Assembly (NCBI GenBank): GCA_021817825.1
Contig: JAKAFS010000009.1
Coordinates: forward strand, 1 to 59,195
Reading direction: 5' to 3'
Origin: Deltaproteobacteria bacterium
GTDB lineage: Bacteria; Desulfobacterota; Syntrophia; Syntrophales; UBA5619
DNA: 59,195 nucleotides
Shown: in pieces, positions 33,315 through 41,528 of the stretch
How positions within the stretch are numbered: the first letter of the stretch is position 1
How the letters are laid out: each line of letters begins with the position of its first letter
Notes under the pieces: model-generated
The model's database searches: none
Told to the model about the DNA's origin: nothing
Seen by the model: the letters and a program-made list of their open reading frames with translations, nothing else
Program-made: the position numbers and the translations under genes

Positions 33315-34940
33315 TCAGGCGCTGCGGAGGCGGATCAGGCGGATGAGCAGGATCGCGGCAAAGGGCAGCGCGAGGCCGAGAACGACCTGGAGGATGAGCA
33401 GGTCGCCGAGCCGGCTGTAGTCGGCCGGGACCAGGAGCGGACCGCCGGCGCCGTCGCGGACCTCGCGGGTCACGATGAAGATCTCGTTCAGATACTTGGT
33501 GCCGAGTTGGCTTGCCGACAGGGCGAGATTGGTGAACGACGCCATAACCGCGAAGTAGGTGGCCTTGAGATGGGCGGGCGCGGAGTTGGCGATCCAGGCC
33601 AGCATGGGAATCATGGAGATCTGGCCGAGCGGCGACTCGAGCGTCGTATCGACGATCACGATGGCGCGCGCATCCACCACCCCCCCGGTCAGCGCCGCGG
33701 TCCAGTGGTGGAGATCGTAATAGAGGCCGACGATCGGCAGGGCCAGCACGAACCCGGCCAGGGTGAGAAAACCGACCACATAGGCGATCGACCGCTCGGC
33801 CATGAAGCGGCGGAAGAGAAACATGCCGGCCAGGGTAAGTGCGCTGCCGATGAGCGACAGGACCGAAAGGAACTGCTGATCGAAGCCGAGTTCGTCGATC
33901 ATCCACCAGGTCACGCCCGCGCCGGCGCCGGGGACGGCCCGGAAGACGAAAATCACGACTGCCGTGCCGATCAGAGTCGCCCGCGCCTCGGGATCGAGGG
34001 CGCGGGTCAGTTTGACGATCAGAAAGGTCACGATGGCCAAGGAACCGGCAAAGACGATCTCCTCGCTGTAGGGGAGCCCCCCGAGACCGATCGTCAGCGT
34101 GAAGACCACGAACAGGAGGCTGCCGCCCAGGATCCACCAGTTGGGCGCCGGCGAAGTGCCGCGCCGGTCGAGCATCGCCCTTGCCTCGGCGCGGCTGTAG
34201 CCCCGGCGGCGCAGGCGGCGGGCGTCCCGCCGCCTGATGAGCGACGCGCTCACCACCCCCAGTACCGATACCAGCGGGATCGCCAGCGCCATGAGGTACA
34301 CGTTGCGGTAGATGAGCGCCATCTCGGCCGGCGGCAGGTGGTGCACGCCGGTGAAAAGGTAGAGGTTGAGCACCGCGACCAGGACGCTGCCGCCGATGAT
34401 CGCGACGCGCCCGAGGGTCTGCATCGTCGTGTTCATGAGCTTGCGGGTCGCGGGATCGATGGGCGTGCCCTGGTCGTCCACATGCGGCACCGCCTCGACG
34501 GTCATCGCGTCGGCGACCGTGTCCTGGATCACGTAACCGACGGGGGCCAGCAGCGTCGAGAGGATGAACCAGGCTTCGGCCGGCATGATCGCGGCCATGG
34601 CCTCGCGGTCGCCGAGCAGCCCGACCATGACCAGCAGGCTCGCCGCGATCAGCCCGGCGCCGAGATAGATCAAGCCGCTCTTCCAGCGCCAGACGAGGTC
34701 CACCAGGTGGCCGAGCGGCATCTTCAGCGCCCAGGGGATGCCGGCCCAAAAGCCGAGGGCGGCGAGGAAGGAGGCCGGAAGGCCGAGGTACTCCTTGACG
34801 AAGAAGACGCCGACGATGCCCGTCAGCCCCGAAATCCCGGCGGCCATGTAGACCATGAGCGGCGGCAGGTAGGACAGACGCATCTCCCTCCCGAGTTCCA
34901 GGATGTTGCGGTCGATCCAGCGGCAGGCGGCAGTGAGCAT
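33315..34940 (-). CDS. MFS / folate-biopterin-transporter-like membrane protein
   Basis: Predicted inner-membrane transporter of 541 residues with 12-14 hydrophobic segments. The start YLPPLMVYMAAGISGLTGIV and the block GYVIQDTVADAMTVEAVP resemble the BT1/folate-biopterin branch of the major facilitator superfamily, though I am not sure of the branch. A long hydrophilic loop follows that block, and another basic loop (RRRDARRLRRRGYSRAEARA) lies near the middle. The ATG follows AAGGAT with a 6-base spacer. The gene is very GC-rich, and long open frames in other registers across it are composition artefacts. Substrate unknown. Confidence 0.75.
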   Translation of the reverse strand: MLTAACRWIDRNILELGREMRLSYLPPLMVYMAAGISGLTGIVGVFFVKEYLGLPASFLAALGFWAGIPWALKMPLGHLVDLVWRWKSGLIYLGAGLIAASLLVMVGLLGDREAMAAIMPAEAWFILSTLLAPVGYVIQDTVADAMTVEAVPHVDDQGTPIDPATRKLMNTTMQTLGRVAIIGGSVLVAVLNLYLFTGVHHLPPAEMALIYRNVYLMALAIPLVSVLGVVSASLIRRRDARRLRRRGYSRAEARAMLDRRGTSPAPNWWILGGSLLFVVFTLTIGLGGLPYSEEIVFAGSLAIVTFLIVKLTRALDPEARATLIGTAVVIFVFRAVPGAGAGVTWWMIDELGFDQQFLSVLSLIGSALTLAGMFLFRRFMAERSIAYVVGFLTLAGFVLALPIVGLYYDLHHWTAALTGGVVDARAIVIVDTTLESPLGQISMIPMLAWIANSAPAHLKATYFAVMASFTNLALSASQLGTKYLNEIFIVTREVRDGAGGPLLVPADYSRLGDLLILQVVLGLALPFAAILLIRLIRLRSA

Positions 34941-35105
34941 GGCGATCCTTTATCAATCCTTCCCTGGAGGCGTTCGCCGCCCGTGACGCCCGGGATTCCT
35001 CCCGGACCGCGGACGGTTCCTTCGGTGCGATCAGGCGAGGTTACAGGAAATGGGGAGGACGTCAAGGGAAAAAATCGTCCCCTTCAGGATGGAAGGCAGC
35101 GGTTT

Positions 35106-35513
35106 CTAGCCCTTGCGGAGTCGCCGGCAGAGAGAGCGGATGACGGTCTGGGCGATGTCCGCATCTTCGGAAATAAGCTCGAAGAGGTTTTCGTGTTCGA
35201 TCTTCAGCAGCAGGGAATCTTCCAGGGCCACCGCGCAAGGGGTTTCCCCCCGCGGGTCCAGGGCGCAGAGCTCCCCAAAGGCCTCTCCCGGTCCGCACTC
35301 GACGGCGTCCGCGGGATCGGCGCCCTGAAATCCCATCCTGCCCGTTATGACCACGTACATGGCCGAGGCCGGTTCGCCGCCGGAAGGGAGGGCCTGGTTC
35401 AGGGCACATTCCACTTCCTCGGCGATCAGGGCGATCTCTGCGACCGAATCCCCCGGCAGGCCGGCAAAGAGGTCCACCTGGCTTAAGGCCATCACCTTTT
35501 CTATCGTCAGCAT
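35106..35513 (-). CDS. Stand-alone cyclic-nucleotide-binding domain protein
   Basis: Protein of 135 residues consisting almost only of a cNMP-binding beta-roll: LFAGLPGDSVAEIALIAEEV, YVVITGRMGF, and the phosphate-binding cassette region FGELCALDPRGETPCAVAL. There is no DNA-binding helix-turn-helix, unlike Crp/Fnr. The ATG follows AAGGAG. It lies 35 bases downstream of a translocase/HEAT-repeat gene on the same strand. In related architectures known to me these modules can be joined in one chain, so this may be a detached sensor subunit for that protein. Confidence 0.82.
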   Translation of the reverse strand: MLTIEKVMALSQVDLFAGLPGDSVAEIALIAEEVECALNQALPSGGEPASAMYVVITGRMGFQGADPADAVECGPGEAFGELCALDPRGETPCAVALEDSLLLKIEHENLFELISEDADIAQTVIRSLCRRLRKG

Positions 35514-35548
35514 CCTTTTGTCTCCTTATACACGCCCGGCAAGGCGTC

Positions 35549-38341
35549 TTACTGGCGCAGCCGCTCCTGCGCCCATTGGGCGGTTTCCCGAATCAGGGCC
35601 GCCGGACTGAGCAGGGCCTGCGCCACCGGTTCGCCAAAGCCCTTGTCCCCCCGGCAGCCCATGGCATAAAGGGCCAGGGACCGGGGCCAGGGACCGAGCC
35701 ATCCCGAATCCTTGGCCGCAATGGCCGCAAGCGTGCCCGCCGCATCCAGGGTCGCAAGGGAATAGAGTTTGCCCAAACGCTCCCTGCGATGGGACGGCGT
35801 AAGATCCTCCAGGAAGGGATGGACGATCCGCCGGATCTCTTCGGACACGAGCGAATCGAGCATTTCCAAGGCATTGGCCTTCTTCTCCCTCTCCTTGTCG
35901 AGATTGCGCTGCACCATGGAGAGGGCATGGGGCGGACAGAGCAGGCCGATCGCAGCGAGCAGGCGCGTCAGGCCGGCCCGATATTCCCGTTCCAGGGCGC
36001 TTCTCAGGAGACCCAGGTCCGCTTCTTGAGCCAGGGCGTCCAGGCCGTTCAGCAGCCAGGCGCAAAAGGCCCCTTCCTGATTCACGAGGCCCATAACGAG
36101 GGTCCGTTCTTCGTCATGATGGGCCTGGTATCCACGGGCCTGGAGTTTGGAGAGGATCAGCCGGCGGGCACCCGCATCGGGATAGAAAAGATGTTCCAGG
36201 AGAAATTCCGTGGCCTTCGCCGTAGGAATCCGGGAAACGGCCCGGAGGATGCCGAGCGCCACCTCGGGAGACTGACCCGGCATGGGGAGGGCCACGGACA
36301 GGACCGCCAGCCCCTCGTCGCCCGCGGCGGCAATGGCCCGAATCGCCGCACAGCGGTTTTTCGGATCGATCAGGTGGGGGATCAGGGCAGGCACCAGGCG
36401 GGGATTGCCCAGTTTCGCGGCGGCCTCGATGGCGGCCCTCCGGACCGGTTCGGCCGGATCCTGCAAGAGCGGTCGGATGGTGCGATAGAAAGCCCGGACC
36501 CCGGTTTCTCCGACGATCGCCACCGCCTCCGCCCGGCGGACGGCATCGTCCGATTGGAGCCGCCTCAGGAGTTCCTCGCCGGCCACCAGGACCCCCTCGA
36601 TGCCGCAATGGCGCAAAAGGCCGGTCATGGCCGCCCGGCAGACGGCGGGAGCAGCGCTTTCCAGGAGATCTTGACCCAGGGCGGCCGCCCCGGTCGTGTC
36701 CAGGGCGCAATAGGCCAGCACGGCCTTGGCCCGCATCTCCTCCGGAAGGGCCGTATCCTGGACGAGGAGCCGGACCTTTTCCCGGGCGCCGGCCGGGATC
36801 AGCCGCTCGATCCCCTCTAGGGCGCAGTTCCGGACCGCCGGCGAGGCATGGGTCAGAAACTCGGGGAGCCTTTGCCCCAAAAGATCGGGGGCGCTTTTCT
36901 CCAGCATCTTCAAGGAGTAGATGACCTCGCTGGGATGACGGCTTTCCAGCCAGCCCATGAGGATCCCGTTCCCCGACCGGTCGCCGAGAGTCCTGTCCGG
37001 TTCGAAGCGCCGGGCCTGGAGCGCATCCATCAGCGACTGGAGATACTGCCCCTTGACCAGGAAGGTCAACAGGACCTGCACCGCCAGGATGACGCTGATG
37101 ATCCAGGCGATATTGACCGCGTCGATTTCGAAGAAAAAACGGCTCAGCAGCAGCGACCCGCCGCCGATGAGGGCAGCGGTGGATTCCGCCCGGGTCAAGA
37201 CCGAGGATTGGACGGCAAAGCGCTTGGAGAGCGGCAGGGGTTGATAGAGGACCTGAAAGGCCGGATCATGGATCGCGTTGCGCAGCACGTAATCGTACAT
37301 CTTGATGCCGATGGCCAGGATGAACACCGTCAGCCCCACCCGGGGGACGAAGAGCTGGCTTCCGGACAGACAGAGACAGCCCAGCAGCACACCCACGGGG
37401 AGCAGGAACAGGGCCTTGAGAATGCCGATCCGGCTCAGGACGCGGCCGGTCAAAAAGGTTTCGATGAGCATATTGATCGCGCTTCCAACGGCGAAAAAGA
37501 CGCCCAGAAAGGCGGTCATCGCATCGGCGGAATCGACGTAATGGCTCTCCAACTGGTTGCTGAAAGCCGTATCCATCAGGTAAAAGGTCATGAGCGAAAA
37601 GCCCCAGAGCAAATGGAGCAGCAGCGGGTAGCGTACGCGAAGAAGGGTCAAAAGCGGCAAGGCGGCCGGTTCCGGCTCCCGCGAAACCGCACCGGGCGCG
37701 GCATTTTGGGCAGAGTCGGCGCGGCTCAAAAGCACCGTGAAGGCGGTCATCAGAAAAAGGCCCAGCGCGGCGACGAGAAGCAGGTGAACCGAGCCGATCA
37801 GCCCCACCAGCAAGGGCGTCACAAAGCCGGCGACGATGTCGGCCGCAAATTCGCCGGCCCCGATCAGCCCGAAGAGCCGTTTGGCCTGACGGGTGTCGAA
37901 GATCTGTCCGAAAAGGCCCCAGAGGGCCATGTAGGTCAGGGTGGTGTAGGCGACGGTCCAGACCGCCAAAAAGGCGGAGGGCCACTTGTCGTCCCCCAGG
38001 ACCAGCCAGAACCAGGCCGCGACGATCGTCGCCAGGAGCGCGCCGAGGGTGCCGATCACCAGCTTGACGAGCGAAACCCTGTTCTGAAGGCGGGAAAAGA
38101 CCGTTCCGACCAGAAGTACGGTCAGGGCGCCGCCGATGTAAGTGAAAGGAAGGTCCGAAGCGGCAAAGTTGGCCAGAAAGAGGGCATGGGCGGTGGAAAA
38201 GAGATAGATGCTGGAGACGCCGTGGAAGAAGGTCGCCCCCAGAGCCAGGACGGCCATTCTCCCCTCGCCGGGCATGATCTCCAGAAAGTGAAGAAGCCGG
38301 CTGATCCGGTCGCTTTGGGGGCTGGGGCTGTCCTCCGTCAT
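35549..38341 (-). CDS. Nucleotide-translocase-like membrane protein with C-terminal HEAT repeats
   Basis: Protein of 930 residues in two parts. Residues about 25-440 have some 10-12 hydrophobic segments and resemble the ATP/ADP translocase (TlcA/NTT)-like branch of MFS proteins, including the TRAESTAALIGGGSLLLSRFF segment. Residues about 450-930 are soluble alpha-helical HEAT-like repeats, with recurring units such as AVRNCALEGIERLI, PVRRAAIEAAAKLGNPRLV and NRCAAIRAIAAAGD. The HEAT part is presumably a cytoplasmic protein-binding scaffold. The gene lies between an acyltransferase gene and the cNMP-binding protein gene. No function is assigned; nucleotide exchange is possible but unproved. Confidence 0.8.
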   Translation of the reverse strand: MTEDSPSPQSDRISRLLHFLEIMPGEGRMAVLALGATFFHGVSSIYLFSTAHALFLANFAASDLPFTYIGGALTVLLVGTVFSRLQNRVSLVKLVIGTLGALLATIVAAWFWLVLGDDKWPSAFLAVWTVAYTTLTYMALWGLFGQIFDTRQAKRLFGLIGAGEFAADIVAGFVTPLLVGLIGSVHLLLVAALGLFLMTAFTVLLSRADSAQNAAPGAVSREPEPAALPLLTLLRVRYPLLLHLLWGFSLMTFYLMDTAFSNQLESHYVDSADAMTAFLGVFFAVGSAINMLIETFLTGRVLSRIGILKALFLLPVGVLLGCLCLSGSQLFVPRVGLTVFILAIGIKMYDYVLRNAIHDPAFQVLYQPLPLSKRFAVQSSVLTRAESTAALIGGGSLLLSRFFFEIDAVNIAWIISVILAVQVLLTFLVKGQYLQSLMDALQARRFEPDRTLGDRSGNGILMGWLESRHPSEVIYSLKMLEKSAPDLLGQRLPEFLTHASPAVRNCALEGIERLIPAGAREKVRLLVQDTALPEEMRAKAVLAYCALDTTGAAALGQDLLESAAPAVCRAAMTGLLRHCGIEGVLVAGEELLRRLQSDDAVRRAEAVAIVGETGVRAFYRTIRPLLQDPAEPVRRAAIEAAAKLGNPRLVPALIPHLIDPKNRCAAIRAIAAAGDEGLAVLSVALPMPGQSPEVALGILRAVSRIPTAKATEFLLEHLFYPDAGARRLILSKLQARGYQAHHDEERTLVMGLVNQEGAFCAWLLNGLDALAQEADLGLLRSALEREYRAGLTRLLAAIGLLCPPHALSMVQRNLDKEREKKANALEMLDSLVSEEIRRIVHPFLEDLTPSHRRERLGKLYSLATLDAAGTLAAIAAKDSGWLGPWPRSLALYAMGCRGDKGFGEPVAQALLSPAALIRETAQWAQERLRQ

Positions 38342-38384
38342 TTCCTATCCGTTTTCTGCGCACAGCGCTGCCTGTAAAGGCTTA

Positions 38385-39323
38385 CTAGGCCGGCAAAGCG
38401 CTGCCCCGGCGATACCTCTCGTCGAGCATCTCCTCGATGCTCGCCATCACGGTCCGCGTCACCCCCTCGAACTGCTCCCGGTAACGCTCCTGGGCCTCCC
38501 GGGAAAAGAGGCGGAAGGGCTCGTCGATCCGAAAATCCTTGAGCCGATCGTTCACCGACAAGGGCTCGCCGATCCGGTAGGTGATCCGGCCGCTCCTGGC
38601 AAAGGGCAGGCTCCCCGTGTACACCGCTTCGGAGTTGTTGCAGGCCACGGGAACGATCCTTTTTCCCGTATGGAGGGCGAGCTGGGCAAGGCCGGTCCGC
38701 CCTTCGGCCAGCGTCAGGGAGCGGGTTCCCTCGGGAAAGATGATGAGGTTCAGGTTCTTTTCGAAAAGGGCCGTCCGGCTCAGTTCCGCCACCTTGCCCA
38801 TGGCCGCGTCGTAGTGGCCCCGGATGAACTCGGCAAAATGGTCGCCCAGCGCCTGGAGCGCCTCGATCGCGGCCCGCTCCTGGGGTCCCGCCTCGGCGAT
38901 CCGGCCGTCGATCCGGTCCTTGACGATCCGGTAGAGGCTCCTGTCCATCCGCTGATGGAACTTCTTCCGGTAAAATTCCTCGATGAAATAACCCATGGAC
39001 GGCACGGGGATCATGTTGCACAGATCCAGCCCCTTGGCCAGAAAGGCGTTCTTGTAGTACTTGGCTTTCACCCAGACGGTTGTAAAGGGATACTCTTTCA
39101 GCTTCAGCATCTTGTACTGAAATGGCCAGTAGTTGAAGCGGTCCGTGTGATTCATGGCGAAGATCACGTTCTCCCCTTTGGGGATCCGTTCGCGATTTTC
39201 GATCTCGATCTCCACCTTGGCGAAGATGTGGTAGTTGGGGAAGAGCAGGACATTGCCCACAAAATACTGTCCAAAGGGCCGGGACACCAGTCTGATCTTC
39301 TTGAGATAGTCGATATCGATCAT
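38385..39323 (-). CDS. 1-acyl-glycerol-3-phosphate acyltransferase-like protein (PlsC family)
   Basis: Protein of 312 residues of the phospholipid/glycerol acyltransferase family. Block I reads NHTDRFNYWPFQY, so the usual HX4D motif has Asn in place of Asp at the last position; block III is the normal FPEGTRSLTLAEGRTGLAQL. No clear membrane helix at the N-terminus. The ATG follows AGGAG with a 6-base spacer, and it lies 12 bases after kdsB, so it belongs to the envelope operon. Lipid or lipopolysaccharide acylation is likely; the altered motif leaves activity open. Confidence 0.82.
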   Translation of the reverse strand: MIDIDYLKKIRLVSRPFGQYFVGNVLLFPNYHIFAKVEIEIENRERIPKGENVIFAMNHTDRFNYWPFQYKMLKLKEYPFTTVWVKAKYYKNAFLAKGLDLCNMIPVPSMGYFIEEFYRKKFHQRMDRSLYRIVKDRIDGRIAEAGPQERAAIEALQALGDHFAEFIRGHYDAAMGKVAELSRTALFEKNLNLIIFPEGTRSLTLAEGRTGLAQLALHTGKRIVPVACNNSEAVYTGSLPFARSGRITYRIGEPLSVNDRLKDFRIDEPFRLFSREAQERYREQFEGVTRTVMASIEEMLDERYRRGSALPA

Positions 39324-39335
39324 CGTTTCTCCTGA

Positions 39336-40082
39336 CTACTCCTCTCCCAGGAGGATCCGCCGGACCCGCGCCAGCTCTTCGGGGGTATCCACTTCGACCG
39401 AATCGTGGGGCGTGATCACGACCCGGATGCGGTAGCCCTGTTCGAGCGCCCGAAGCTGTTCGAGAGCCTCCAGACGCTCCAGGACCCCCTCCGGCAGGGT
39501 CGTAAAGGTGCGCAAAAAGGAGCGGCGGTAGGCATAGATCCCGTGGTGCTTGTAATAGTCGGCCGCAAGGCCCCGATCGCGGACAAAGGGGATCGTGGCG
39601 CGGGAGAAATAGAGGGCGTCGTTCCGCGCGTCGAAGACGACCTTCACGGCGTTGGGATGGGTGATCTCTTCGTCGCGGACGATCCGGTAGATCAACGTGG
39701 ACATGGGAATCGACGGATCGTCGCTCAGGGGGCCGACGACTTCGTCCACCTGGACGGGTTCGAAGAGCGGCTGATCGCCCTGGATGTTCACGACGATCGC
39801 GTCGTCCGCAAGCCCCAGCGCCTCCACCGCCTCGGCGATCCGGTCCGTCCCGGACCGGTGGCGGGAGGCCGTCATGACCGCCCGGCCGCCGAAGGCCGAA
39901 ACGGCCTGGAAGATCCGCTGGTCGTCAGTCGCTACGGCGGCAAAAGTGACGCACCGGGCCTGAAGGACCCGTTCGTAGACATGCTGGATCATGGGTTTTC
40001 CGCAGAGGTCGGCTAGAGGCTTCCCGGGGAAGCGGCTCGATTCGTAGCGGGACGGGATGATGCAGACGACCTGAGCGGCCAC
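39336..40082 (-). CDS. kdsB: 3-deoxy-manno-octulosonate cytidylyltransferase (CMP-Kdo synthetase)
   Basis: Protein of 248 residues that activates Kdo, or 8-amino-Kdo, with CTP for lipopolysaccharide inner-core synthesis. N-terminal nucleotide motif CIIPSRYESSRFPGKPLADL, NIQGDQPLFEP, and HHGIYAYRRSFLRTF are family marks. The start is GTG at 40082 after AAGGAG with a 6-base spacer. Directly follows hldD. Given kdnA and kdnB nearby, this enzyme may act on 8-amino-Kdo, as does the Shewanella KdsB. Confidence 0.95.
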   Translation of the reverse strand: MAAQVVCIIPSRYESSRFPGKPLADLCGKPMIQHVYERVLQARCVTFAAVATDDQRIFQAVSAFGGRAVMTASRHRSGTDRIAEAVEALGLADDAIVVNIQGDQPLFEPVQVDEVVGPLSDDPSIPMSTLIYRIVRDEEITHPNAVKVVFDARNDALYFSRATIPFVRDRGLAADYYKHHGIYAYRRSFLRTFTTLPEGVLERLEALEQLRALEQGYRIRVVITPHDSVEVDTPEELARVRRILLGEE

Positions 40083-40092
40083 GGGACACTCC

Positions 40093-41064
40093 TTATAAAT
40101 AGGGATCGGCGGTCAAAAGATGGCTTTTCACGTAATCGCCGACCGACGTTTCCAAAGCGCCGAAGGCGAGCGGACAGCCGGCAGCCGCGAGCTTGTCCAT
40201 CTGCGCCTCGGTAAAATACTGGTACTGCCCCCGGATCGCCTCGGGCATCTCGATATACTCGATCTTCGGGGGCAGATCCAGGGCGGCGAAGACCGCCCCG
40301 ATCAGATCGTTCCAGGTCCGGGCCCGGCCCGTCCCGAGATTGAAGATCCCGTTCGCCTCGGGATGCTGGAGCAGCCACCAGAGGACCTCCACGCAGTCCT
40401 TCACGTAGACGAAGTCGCGCATCTGGCCGCCGTCGCCGTATTCGGGGCGGTAGGACTTGAACAGCCGGACCTTGCCCGTCTCGCGGATCTGGTGAAAGGC
40501 CTTGAAGATCACGCTGGTCATGTCGCCCTTGTGGTATTCGTTGGGGCCGAAGACGTTGAAGAACTTCAGTCCCGCCACGCGGTCCTGCTTGCGGTTCCGG
40601 AGGAGCCAGAGGTCGAAAAGGTGCTTGGAATAGCCGTACATGTTGATCGGCTTCAGGCTCCGGAGCGCCGTGTCGGCATCGGAAAACCCCTGGACGCCGT
40701 CGCCGTAGGTCGCCGCGGAACTGGCGTAGAGGAAGCGGACCCCCTTTTCCAGCGCCCAGTCGGCAAGCCTACAGGTATAGTGGAAGTTGTTCTCCATCAG
40801 GTAGCCGGCGTCCCGTTCCGTCGTCGAGGAGCAGGCCCCCATGTGGACGATGGCGTCGATGCGGAAGGGAATCCGGCCTGATTCGATCAGGGCCAGGAAG
40901 GCCGCCTTGTCCAGATAGTCGGCATACCGACGCTTGACGAGGTTCTTCCATTTGTCGGTCGTCCCCAGTTCGTCGACGATGACGACATCCTCGATCCCCT
41001 CGTCGTTGAGCTTGGCCGCAAAGGCGCTCCCGATGAATCCGGCACCGCCGGTGACAACGATCAT
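40093..41064 (-). CDS. hldD: ADP-L-glycero-D-manno-heptose 6-epimerase
   Basis: Extended short-chain dehydrogenase of 323 residues that makes the heptose donor of the lipopolysaccharide inner core. N-terminal GGAGFIGSAFAAKLN binds NADP; the active-site YxxxK is in NMYGYSKHLFD; FFNVFGPNEYHKGDM follows. The ATG at 41064 gives the normal N-terminus, with AAGGGG upstream; an in-frame start at 41124 adds 20 unconserved residues. The stop is 10 bases before kdsB. Confidence 0.95.
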   Translation of the reverse strand: MIVVTGGAGFIGSAFAAKLNDEGIEDVVIVDELGTTDKWKNLVKRRYADYLDKAAFLALIESGRIPFRIDAIVHMGACSSTTERDAGYLMENNFHYTCRLADWALEKGVRFLYASSAATYGDGVQGFSDADTALRSLKPINMYGYSKHLFDLWLLRNRKQDRVAGLKFFNVFGPNEYHKGDMTSVIFKAFHQIRETGKVRLFKSYRPEYGDGGQMRDFVYVKDCVEVLWWLLQHPEANGIFNLGTGRARTWNDLIGAVFAALDLPPKIEYIEMPEAIRGQYQYFTEAQMDKLAAAGCPLAFGALETSVGDYVKSHLLTADPYL

Positions 41065-41180
41065 CCTTCCACCCCTTGCTCTCTCCCCCCGTTGAGGTTG
41101 CCCATCCTCTTCTCCCACGCTCATGATTGCTCCCTATCCGCGTCCCGGCTCGGGAAGCGGATTCCCCGGCGCTCAAGATC

Positions 41181-41291
41181 TTTTTTCGACCCTGCGCCTC
41201 CTCGCTGCGCTGCCGGGAAAGAACTCGCGCTTCGCGCTCAGACAACTTTCCCGGCGGCCGCTACGCTGCGGAGGCAGGGTGCCCGAAAAAA
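41181..41291. repeat. Palindromic intergenic repeat element, copy C
   Basis: In the 464-base gap between hldD and the aminotransferase gene. Arms TTTTTTCG 41181-41188 with CGAAAAAA 41284-41291; ACCCTGC 41189-41195 with GCAGGGT 41274-41280; CCGGGAAAG 41213-41221 with CTTTCCCGG 41246-41254. The centre CTCGCGCTTCGCGCTC at 41224-41239 is identical, inverted, to copy B. Partly matching outer sequence extends to about 41152 and 41325. Confidence 0.78.
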
Positions 41292-41376
41292 TATCTGATT
41301 CGCGCCTTCCGGAATTCCGTCTTCCCTCGCCTCGCCCTGCAATTCTTTAAAGGTGCAGGGCCGAGGGTTTTCGCGA

Positions 41377-41411
41377 GGGACGCATTGGAGATTTTCGCTT
41401 CGAAAATATCC
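41377..41411. repeat. Repeat unit with its own hairpin, related to copy A
   Basis: GGGACGCATTGGAGATTTTC at 41377-41396 matches copy A and the unit at 28431. GGAGATTTTCG 41387-41397 also pairs with CGAAAATATCC 41401-41411 (one mismatch) around CTT. Confidence 0.65.
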
Positions 41412-41472
41412 AGCGGCCATTGCGAAGAGCCCGAAGCCCGGAACGAGAAACGTACTCTCTGAAGCTACAGAC

Positions 41473-41496
41473 AGCCATCCCCATACGGGAATGGCT
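41473..41496 (-). terminator. Possible terminator-like hairpin after the kdnA gene
   Basis: AGCCAT 41473-41478 pairs with ATGGCT 41491-41496, extended inside by CCC/GGG. It lies 33 bases beyond the kdnA stop on the - strand. There is no proper T-run, so it may be only a 3'-end hairpin. Confidence 0.35.
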
Positions 41497-41528
41497 GCCA
41501 TTCCTACCTATGAAGCCAGCGGACCCTT

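Noticed and set aside
33096-35486. A 796-codon + strand open frame, and a 581-codon frame on the - strand at 33211-34956
   Set aside because: Both overlie the GC-rich MFS gene in other registers, have no hydrophobic or family pattern, and reflect codon composition.
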